DNA from: Anaerolineaceae bacterium
GTDB lineage: Bacteria > Chloroflexota > Anaerolineae > Aggregatilineales > Phototrophicaceae
Reading direction: 5' to 3'
Assembly: GCA_020634165.1 (NCBI GenBank)
Contig: JACKCF010000001.1
Span: 62,001-126,000 of the forward strand
DNA: 64,000 nt
Part shown: one piece after another, positions 57,684-64,000 of the stretch
Position numbering within the stretch: the stretch's first letter is position 1
Layout: each line of letters starts with the position of its first letter
Notes under the pieces: generated by a model
Told to the model about the DNA's origin: nothing
The model's database searches: none
The model's input: only the letters and a program-made list of their open reading frames with translations
Made by a program: the position numbers and the translations under genes

Positions 57684-58751
57684 ATGGCAAAACGTGGAAC
57701 CAAGAAAAACGATGTGGTTCAGGTCGCAAACGAGGGCCGTGTCAAGGCCCTGGACGCCGCGCTGAGCGACATCACCAAACGCTATGGCGATGGCACGATC
57801 ATTCGTTTGGGCGATGCCTCCCATATGCAGGTCGATGTCATCCCCAGCGGTTCTTTAGGCCTGGACATTGCGATTGGCGTCGGCGGCATCCCGCGCGGCC
57901 GTATCACTGAAATCTATGGGCCGGAGTCATCCGGTAAGACGACCCTTTGTCTGCATGTGATCGCAGAAGCGCAAAAGCGCGGTGGTCTGTGCGCTTTCAT
58001 CGACATGGAACATGCTCTTGATCCGGCTTATGCCCAGCGCATCGGCGTCGATATCGAGACCTTGTATGTTACCCAGCCAGATACCGGTGAGCAGGCGCTG
58101 GAAATCACGGAAACGCTGGTACGCTCCGGTGCACTGGATGTGATTGTGGTTGATAGTGTCGCCGCATTGGTCCCACGTGCGGAAATCGAAGGTGAGATGG
58201 GCGATTCTCACGTCGGTTTGCAGGCCCGCCTGATGAGCCAGGCTCTGCGTAAGCTGTCCGGTATCGTCAAACAATCCGGTCTGGTGCTGCTGTTCACCAA
58301 CCAGCTTCGTGAAAAGATCGGTGTTATGTTTGGCAACCCGGAAACACAGCCAGGTGGTCGTGCGCTCAAATTCTATTCCAGCGTACGCCTGGATATTCGC
58401 CGTACCCAATCGATCAAATCGGGTGGCGATGTGGTTGGCAACCGCACCAAGATCAAGGTCAAGAAGAATAAGGTCGCCCCGCCATTCCGCGAGACTGAAT
58501 TCGACATCATGTTCATGGAGAATGGTATTAGCAAAGTCGGCGAGATCATCGACCTGGGCGAAGCCATCGGCCTGATTGAGAAGCGCGGCGCGTTCTATCG
58601 CTACAACGAAGAGTTGGTCGGCCAGGGCCGTGAGAATGCCAAACAGACCCTCATGGAAAATACCGATCTGGCTTTCGAGCTTGAAGATCAGATTCGCACC
58701 CACTATGGCCTGCCCAGCATGGCCGAGATGAACGCCGATATCGTCGAGTAA
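57684..58751 (+). CDS. recA: Recombinase RecA
   Basis: A 355-residue RecA recombinase that forms filaments on single-stranded DNA, drives strand exchange and promotes LexA cleavage. Walker A is GPESSGKTT near residues 79-87. The Walker B region is LDVIVVDSVAALVPRAEIEG, and loop L1/L2 areas and the VMFGNPETQPGGRALKFYSSVR block are intact. Residue spacing and length are standard; there is no intein. An N-terminal extension of some 15 residues (KRGTKKNDVVQVAN) precedes the core. It is a monocistronic gene with a strong terminator; a downstream recX is absent. Confidence 0.97.
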   Translation: MAKRGTKKNDVVQVANEGRVKALDAALSDITKRYGDGTIIRLGDASHMQVDVIPSGSLGLDIAIGVGGIPRGRITEIYGPESSGKTTLCLHVIAEAQKRGGLCAFIDMEHALDPAYAQRIGVDIETLYVTQPDTGEQALEITETLVRSGALDVIVVDSVAALVPRAEIEGEMGDSHVGLQARLMSQALRKLSGIVKQSGLVLLFTNQLREKIGVMFGNPETQPGGRALKFYSSVRLDIRRTQSIKSGGDVVGNRTKIKVKKNKVAPPFRETEFDIMFMENGISKVGEIIDLGEAIGLIEKRGAFYRYNEELVGQGRENAKQTLMENTDLAFELEDQIRTHYGLPSMAEMNADIVE

Positions 58752-58770
58752 TCAGCCCAAATTACCATCT

Positions 58771-58798
58771 AAAAGGACACCATGCGGTGTCCTTTTTT
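58771..58798 (+). terminator. Terminator of recA
   Basis: Eleven-base arms AAAAGGACACC (58771-58781) and GGTGTCCTTTT (58786-58796) with an ATGC loop and a T run, 20 bases after the recA stop. Confidence 0.88.
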
Positions 58799-58824
58799 GG
58801 TAGATAAACACATGGAGGTAAGGC

Positions 58825-59571
58825 TTGGTCAAATTAGATAAACATTATGTCGATCCTCGTTTGGTTGTCCTTTACGACATTGAAAATCCGCGTGGTGAGG
58901 ATACCGATTTTTACTTGAATTTCGCCAAAAAAATTAACGCAAAGCACATTGTCGATCTGGGCTGTGGCACGGGCATACTCACCAGGGAACTGGCACAGCC
59001 AGGGCGGGAAGTAATCGGAGTCGATCCGGCATCGGCGATGCTTGCTGTCGCGCAGCAGCATCCTGATGCAGATCGTGTGCAGTGGATCAACGGGGACGCC
59101 AGCATCCTGGGAAATCGACAAGCTGATCTGGTACTGATGACCGGAAATGTCGCACAGGTCTTTTTGGAAATAGATGATTGGCTGACGACCCTCACGAATA
59201 TTTTCAACAGTTTACGCCCTGGTGGCTACCTGGCCTTTGAGAGCCGTAACCCGCTCGTGAAGTCGTGGCAGCAGTGGAATCGCGACGAGAGTTATTATGA
59301 ATTTGATTCGCCACATGGCAGGATGGCCAGTTGGGTTGAAGTCGTGGATGTGCATGACAACCGTGTCCAGTTAGAAGGTCACAACCTGTTTCTTGAAACA
59401 GGTGAAGTCATTGTCGCTGAAAGCGAACTAGTTTTCCGCAGTCGCGAGGAAATCGCTGCGCAATTAACTCAGATCGGCTTCACGGTTGAGAGGGTATACG
59501 GTGACTGGCATCAAACAACCTTTGATGATGCTCAGCGACTGATGGTGTTCATCGCACGCCGACCACTTTAA
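58825..59571 (+). CDS. SAM-dependent methyltransferase, class I
   Basis: A 248-residue Rossmann-fold methyltransferase: motif I is IVDLGCGTGILTRELA (about 43-58), the post-I acidic residue is in EVIGVDPASAML, motif II is VQWINGDASIL, and motif III is LRPGGYLAFESRNP. The C-terminal part contains a beta-strand insertion (WVEVVDVHDNRVQLEG). The start is TTG 58825 with GGAGG at a seven-base distance; no better ATG exists in frame. The substrate is unknown. Terminator on both sides, so it is monocistronic. Confidence 0.87.
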   Translation: MVKLDKHYVDPRLVVLYDIENPRGEDTDFYLNFAKKINAKHIVDLGCGTGILTRELAQPGREVIGVDPASAMLAVAQQHPDADRVQWINGDASILGNRQADLVLMTGNVAQVFLEIDDWLTTLTNIFNSLRPGGYLAFESRNPLVKSWQQWNRDESYYEFDSPHGRMASWVEVVDVHDNRVQLEGHNLFLETGEVIVAESELVFRSREEIAAQLTQIGFTVERVYGDWHQTTFDDAQRLMVFIARRPL

Positions 59572-59585
59572 CGCAGAAATGAAAA

Positions 59586-59610
59586 GGGCACGTCATGACG
59601 TGCCCCTACT
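59586..59610 (-). terminator. Palindromic repeat acting as terminator
   Basis: Perfect palindrome GGGCACGTCATGACGTGCCC (59586-59605) with GTAG before it on the minus strand and TTTTC after. It belongs to the family seen at 2714 and 7367. It lies between convergent stops at 59571 and 59636. Confidence 0.8.
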
Positions 59611-59635
59611 AGTTATGTGATTTACAGCCTATCGA

Positions 59636-62600
59636 CTACAGCATCTTGAGGGCTTTGCGATATGTTTCCAGGGCATCTTGCAATTTACCCTGGCGCATCA
59701 GGCCATCGCCCAGAACACGATAGACAGCGGTATTCTTCTTCTGGTCCTTGTCCTCGGAAAGCTTCTTGAGGTCATTGACCACTTCGTCGAGGGCTGTGTT
59801 GGCACGGATGACCGTTTCGTAGTCGTGCAGGCTGTCATCGACGGCACCGCTGCTGACCTTGCTACGCGCATTTTCCAGCATGGCTGCCACATTGACCTGG
59901 GTTGCGGCCACTGGCACGGGCGCCGGTGAACGTGGCTGTTGAACTGGAACGAGCGCAGGTTGCGGCTGTGGTTGAACAGCCGGAGCAGGCACAGGTTCTT
60001 CCTCGATTTCGGGTGCCTCGTCGGTGAAGGTCTGCTCTTCGGCAACGGGTTCCAGCGTGATGGCCTGGGCCTCTTCCTCTTCGTCCATGGTTTCGCGCAG
60101 CCAGTCGGGGATGTCCTCGACATCGACTTCGGCATCTACGTTAAGCCAATCGGGCAGGTCTTCGTCTTCGACGGCCTCAACGGCATCTGTTTGCAGCCAG
60201 TCGGGAATATCACTGACAGGGCCTGTGTCACTCAGCCAATCGGGCAGGTCCTGCTCGACGTAATCACCTTCTTCAAGCGTGAATGGTTCGGTAGCTGCCA
60301 GGTCTTCGTCATCCAGCTCGATGTCGTCAAACTCCGCTACATCGGCTACAGCAGCAGATGCTACAGCGACATCACCTGTAATTTCGCCTGCCAGCCAATC
60401 GGGGACCAGTTCTGCCTGGCCCAGCGGCAGATTGCGTTCCAGGGGCAGTTCAGCCGTTTGCATGACGGGCGCACTTGCTGCCACATCCTCGCCCATGCTC
60501 TGGGCATACCATGCGGCCAGCTCCTGCTGACGTGTTGGGTCGGCTTCGACCTCGAAGGCTTCTACCCAATTGTCGTCGCTGTCCATCGAGATGGCTTCAA
60601 CCGAAGCAGCTACACCCGAAGCTACATCGACCGTCAAGGGTTCATTATCGGCGGCATCACCGTCTGTCGCGAAGATATCCGCCAGGACAGCCTCGTCGTC
60701 ACCAATTTCCTCGGTCAGCCAGTCAGGAATGTCCTCGCTCGACAGATCGAGGTCTTCATCAATGGCAAAGTCACCGGAGTCTTCCAGGACGAACTCGCTA
60801 TCATCATCTTCCAGCACAAACTCGTCGTCGATCTCTTCCAGCATCATGTCGGCTGGCATCTCGAAGTCGTCTACCGCGACGGCCTGCATTTCATCAGTGC
60901 CAAACATCTGCTCCAGCATGGCATTGGCTTGTTCAGCCGACATTTCGCCTTCTGGCTCGTCTTCATCCTCAGGCATGTCCATTGCCAGCGATTCGGAGTT
61001 CATCTGCTCCTGCAACCAATCAGGAATTTCCGCAGGGATCGCATCCGAAGGCAAGTCTTCGTCCTCGTCAAAGCCGAGGTCGCGGTCAGCATACTGTTCA
61101 GCTTGCTTAAACATGGCATCGAAGAAGTTCTCAACTTCTTCCGGCGAGACATCCTCGCCTGCGTTCAGACGAGAAATCGTCTCAGTAGCTTCCTCGCCAT
61201 CTTCAACATCATCCATATCAGCAACGCCAGAGCCGGACCTACCACCGGATACACCAGACGCAAGCGCATCCAGCCATGCGGAAGGATCGCTCATATCCAT
61301 GTCGGCGACCGTCTCCTCGTCGATGTAAGGCTCCGGCTGGAGGTCTTCTTCATCAACCAGGGGCTTGCCACCCGTTTCAAACGAGTAAGGTTCATAACCA
61401 GGACCATCCGGCGTGAAGTCGCTTGGCCGCTCGATTGTCATATCGGCGGACGTTGACAACTCTTCCGCAGGCGCACCCTGATCGCGTGCTAGGCTTTCGA
61501 TCCAGGCGATGGGGTTCTCGCCCTCATTTGCAGCGGCTGCACTGGCAGCAATTTCATTCAGACCCGTCAGGTTCTCACCAATTTCGCCCAGGTCGAGGTT
61601 TTGCAGGTCCGGTACGGTATCCGCGCGATTCTCCGCAGCCAGCTCGGCTAACCAGCCCATCGGGTCCAGCGCAGCCGGGGACTTCGCCTCGACTTCTTCA
61701 AGTGCGCCGAGGTCGATTTCCTCAGCCATCGGCTCATCATTCGCCAGACTCGACAACCAGGACATCGGGTTGTCACCCTCAGCCATCGGCTCTTCGTCGA
61801 TTTCGTCTTCGTAATCAGCTTCATCGGTCGAAGTCAGATCATCGAGGTTGAATTCATCATCTTCGTCATCATCGCTGGTGATGGATGCCCAAAGAGGTTC
61901 TTCCTCATCGTCATCTTCTGTGATAGACGCCCAGACAGGTTCTTCTTCCTCGTCTAATGAATCGAGGTCGATGACATTATCCTCGTCAAAGTCGAAAGGC
62001 ATATCGTCATCATCGACTTCATAAGAGATATCTTCGTCGACTTCAGATACAAACTGGAATTCCTCATCGGCATCTTCGTAATCAGAAGCATCGATTTCGT
62101 CAAAGCTTGGCAATAGGTCTGCGCTGCTCGGCGGTGTGGGCTTCGCGGCTTTTTCCTGGGCTTCCTTGGCCAGATGGGCTTCCCACTTGTCTTTGGTCCA
62201 GCCATAGGGGATGTACTCGCCCGTGTCGGCAAGGCGCGCATCATCGGCACTGATTTCCTCGACATCCATATCCGCTTCAGTCAGGAAGCTGCTCGGATCA
62301 GCACCCTGGCGCTTGGCCAGCGATTCCATCCAGCGCATCGCTTCTTCTGGCGACATGCTGTCGAAATCAGGCATTTCTTCACCGACGGCCTCGGTCATCG
62401 GGGCACCACCATCACCGAGTTCGTTATCCAACTCGGCGACTGGCTCCGGCGTATAGATCGGTGTCGTAAAGTCTTCATCATCTGTTGAAGCAGGGCTTGA
62501 CGCTGCACGTGCCGCTTTTTCTTCGGCTTCCCTGGCTAGGTGGGCTTCCCACTTATCTTTGGTCCAGCCATAGGGGATATACTCGCCTGTTTCTTCCAGG

Positions 62601-62749
62601 CGTTCATCATCTGCACTGACTTCCTCGATTTCCAGGTCCGCATTGGTCGTGAAGCTGCTCGGATCGGCACCCTGGCGTTTGGCCAGCGATTCCATCCAGC
62701 GCATCATTTCCTCTGGTTCCATGTTTTCGAAATCGGGCGTATCGGACAT
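59636..62749 (-). CDS. Large acidic repeat protein with PDWL motifs and TPR-like C-terminus
   Basis: A 1037-residue, extremely acidic, Pro/Asp/Glu-rich protein. Two near-identical copies of a roughly 65-residue block (PEEMMRWMESLAKRQGADPSS to YIPYGWTKDKWEAHLA) fill about residues 12-80 and 130-200. The long middle contains four NPMSWLSSLA-type repeats and seven PDWL motifs (for example DIPDWLTEEIG, DLPDWLSDTG) separated by disordered acidic stretches. The last 100 residues have helices of TPR type (VLGDGLMRQGKLQDALETYRKAL). No signal peptide or membrane helix. It may act as an intracellular scaffold: short PDWL motifs as docking sites, C-terminal helices as a binding module. Function unknown. 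Confidence 0.85.
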   Translation of the reverse strand: MSDTPDFENMEPEEMMRWMESLAKRQGADPSSFTTNADLEIEEVSADDERLEETGEYIPYGWTKDKWEAHLAREAEEKAARAASSPASTDDEDFTTPIYTPEPVAELDNELGDGGAPMTEAVGEEMPDFDSMSPEEAMRWMESLAKRQGADPSSFLTEADMDVEEISADDARLADTGEYIPYGWTKDKWEAHLAKEAQEKAAKPTPPSSADLLPSFDEIDASDYEDADEEFQFVSEVDEDISYEVDDDDMPFDFDEDNVIDLDSLDEEEEPVWASITEDDDEEEPLWASITSDDDEDDEFNLDDLTSTDEADYEDEIDEEPMAEGDNPMSWLSSLANDEPMAEEIDLGALEEVEAKSPAALDPMGWLAELAAENRADTVPDLQNLDLGEIGENLTGLNEIAASAAAANEGENPIAWIESLARDQGAPAEELSTSADMTIERPSDFTPDGPGYEPYSFETGGKPLVDEEDLQPEPYIDEETVADMDMSDPSAWLDALASGVSGGRSGSGVADMDDVEDGEEATETISRLNAGEDVSPEEVENFFDAMFKQAEQYADRDLGFDEDEDLPSDAIPAEIPDWLQEQMNSESLAMDMPEDEDEPEGEMSAEQANAMLEQMFGTDEMQAVAVDDFEMPADMMLEEIDDEFVLEDDDSEFVLEDSGDFAIDEDLDLSSEDIPDWLTEEIGDDEAVLADIFATDGDAADNEPLTVDVASGVAASVEAISMDSDDNWVEAFEVEADPTRQQELAAWYAQSMGEDVAASAPVMQTAELPLERNLPLGQAELVPDWLAGEITGDVAVASAAVADVAEFDDIELDDEDLAATEPFTLEEGDYVEQDLPDWLSDTGPVSDIPDWLQTDAVEAVEDEDLPDWLNVDAEVDVEDIPDWLRETMDEEEEAQAITLEPVAEEQTFTDEAPEIEEEPVPAPAVQPQPQPALVPVQQPRSPAPVPVAATQVNVAAMLENARSKVSSGAVDDSLHDYETVIRANTALDEVVNDLKKLSEDKDQKKNTAVYRVLGDGLMRQGKLQDALETYRKALKML

Positions 62750-62903
62750 ATGGCTTATCCTTCTTGTCGCATTTAACGGCGGCCCAACGGCATTGATATC
62801 CTATAATAACCTTTTGCGCGGGTCTCGTGCCTTAAGTATCGGCCCAGACGTGCTTACGTCCAGGCCATAGTGTTAACTGGCGTGGCCCATCACAAATGGC
62901 CGC

Positions 62904-64000
62904 CTAATCATCGTCATCTTCAAGATCATCGAAGTCGAAATTCTCGATATCCAGGTCCAGGCCCAGGTCATCGAGCAGATCATCGACTGTGCCTTCCGAT
63001 GAATCATCATCTTCCGACATATCGAAGTCATCTTCGTAGTCACCCAGGTCGTCAAAACGAATTTCGTTATCGTCCAACTCGTCGTCGAACATCTCATCAT
63101 CGTAAGTATCATCAAATTCGCTGACGTCATCGCTTAGATCGGTTAAGTCATCGATCACGTCTTCTTCGATGATGCCCTCAACGCGGGCAGCTTGGTCTTC
63201 ATCCATCCTTGTAGCTGCAACGGCACCTACTGCGCCCGTCACTGCCCTGGCGACGCTGGACGCTACATTGCGTGCCCATACAGGCACCTGGCTGAAGTTA
63301 AAGCGCGGCGGAATAACAACGGCTTGCTGTACGCTGGTCGGGATGGGCGGTGGGGCACCAGCCTGGGTTTCTTCCTCGACAATATCTTCTAGCCAACCAT
63401 AATCGTCTTCCGATGGCACTTCGCCAACAGCTTCGCGCCGACGGTGGCTGCTATCAACGTCACTATCGGCACCGCCTTCTTCATCTTCGCGGGCTTCAAA
63501 GTCCAGGTCCAGGCCCGGAACCATCTGGTTGAGCCAGTCAGGCGCATTATCCGCATGGATGCCAGTATCTTCTGCTAAATCGTCATCGACATATTCGCCA
63601 AATTCCATGCTGGCGACCAGGTCTTCGGTTTCCGGCACATCCTCATCGCTCAAAACAGCGTCGATTTCCGATGTGGTATAGACGTTGGCTTCATTCGTGT
63701 TGCGGTTGGTGTAGCGGCCTTCTTCGTAGGCGTAAGCCTCTTCGCCCTGGCCCTCATCGTAGAATTCCTCGTCAAAGATGTCGTCAGCATCCTCGGATTC
63801 GTCGCCTTCACTCATGGCAACCATTCCGAGGGCAGCCGCACCAGCTTCAGCAGCACTGAGAATGTCTTCCTCGTCAGTGGCTTCGCTGTAAAGCGCATCT
63901 TCAAGCTCTGCCATGAAGTCTTCTTCTTCCTGGGCAGTAGCTTCAGGATCGGGCGGTTCCATATCGGCCAGCCAATCGGATTCAATCGCCTGGAGTTCTC
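62904..64000 (-). CDS. Acidic low-complexity protein, N-terminus outside the window
   Basis: The frame is open from 64000 to a stop at 62904, so 365 C-terminal residues are visible and the start lies beyond the edge. An internal Met at 63962 is not the start, because the preceding codons encode ELQAIESDWLAD, a WL motif like those of the neighbouring protein. The protein is rich in Asp/Glu and has PDWLNQMVPG and YGWLEDIVEEE. A short basic or hydrophobic segment, FNFSQVPVWARNVASSVARAV, lies near the middle. The C-terminal 100 residues are almost pure Asp/Glu with a few aromatic residues. It is related in style to the adjacent 1037-residue protein and probably co-transcribed with it. Confidence 0.78.
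   Translation of the reverse strand, partial: ELQAIESDWLADMEPPDPEATAQEEEDFMAELEDALYSEATDEEDILSAAEAGAAALGMVAMSEGDESEDADDIFDEEFYDEGQGEEAYAYEEGRYTNRNTNEANVYTTSEIDAVLSDEDVPETEDLVASMEFGEYVDDDLAEDTGIHADNAPDWLNQMVPGLDLDFEAREDEEGGADSDVDSSHRRREAVGEVPSEDDYGWLEDIVEEETQAGAPPPIPTSVQQAVVIPPRFNFSQVPVWARNVASSVARAVTGAVGAVAATRMDEDQAARVEGIIEEDVIDDLTDLSDDVSEFDDTYDDEMFDDELDDNEIRFDDLGDYEDDFDMSEDDDSSEGTVDDLLDDLGLDLDIENFDFDDLEDDDD

Noticed and set aside
57927..58703. A 258-codon frame antisense to recA
   Set aside because: It lies entirely inside recA on the opposite strand and shows no motifs.
59939..61456. A 505-codon open frame on the plus strand opposite the acidic repeat protein
   Set aside because: It is the antisense of a Glu/Asp-rich coding region, where stop codons are rare on the other strand. 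It has no ribosome site or recognisable motifs.

Overview
The window looks like chromosomal DNA from a free-living bacterium of the phylum Chloroflexota (Anaerolineae-like). This is inferred from gene content: acidic proteins with repeated PDWL motifs, PPC, PA14 and SH3b secreted proteins, DUF2277, a VIT/VWA protein and leucine-rich-repeat proteins with a C-terminal membrane anchor. It is not based on a marker-gene comparison. Most genes have the balanced, moderately GC-rich composition of the host. A few stretches are clearly more AT-rich and look acquired: the TPR gene at 2823, the HEPN-like gene at 32216, the methyltransferase at 39957 and the reverse-transcriptase cassette at 55674. No rRNA, CRISPR array or prophage was seen.

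Layout. Positions 1-10 kb hold a truncated modular protein, an EEP-fold hydrolase, a TPR protein, a cupin, a secreted VIT/VWA protein and two tandem LRR proteins. Positions 10-19 kb hold small envelope and metabolic genes: a duplicated membrane protein, GyrI-like domain, adenosine deaminase, DUF2277, YdcZ-type transporter, SppA-like protease, DUF1963 and a zinc-dependent phospholipase C-like protein. Positions 19-28 kb hold a P1B-4-like metal ATPase, a five-gene block of four related membrane proteins plus an MscS channel, a flavin/F420 enzyme and a GT39-like glycosyltransferase. Positions 28-32 kb hold pterin dehydratase, pyrophosphatase, an HtrA-type protease and a YihY/BrkB protein. Positions 32-39 kb hold an AddAB-like module (helicase-like protein, UvrD helicase, Fe-S nuclease) followed by a HEPN-like gene that is bracketed by a degenerate copy of the nuclease 3' end. 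Positions 39-49 kb hold an M42 peptidase, methyltransferase, PadR pair, ABC-F ATPase, an intact IS5-family element and an epimerase-GNAT-AraC-VOC operon. Positions 49-55 kb hold an EamA transporter and several secreted or small proteins. Positions 55-57 kb hold a retron-like cassette abutting a selenocysteine tRNA gene. Positions 57-64 kb hold recA, a methyltransferase and two very acidic repeat proteins, the last running off the right edge.

The most notable unit is the retron-like cassette. A 570-base ORF-free stretch full of inverted repeats includes a candidate a1/a2 pair. It is followed by an 80-residue helical protein, an XRE regulator and a retron-type reverse transcriptase whose start overlaps the regulator's stop. 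The second notable unit is the HEPN-like gene linked to the helicase-nuclease module. Both have the look of antiphage defence loci, but that role is inference.
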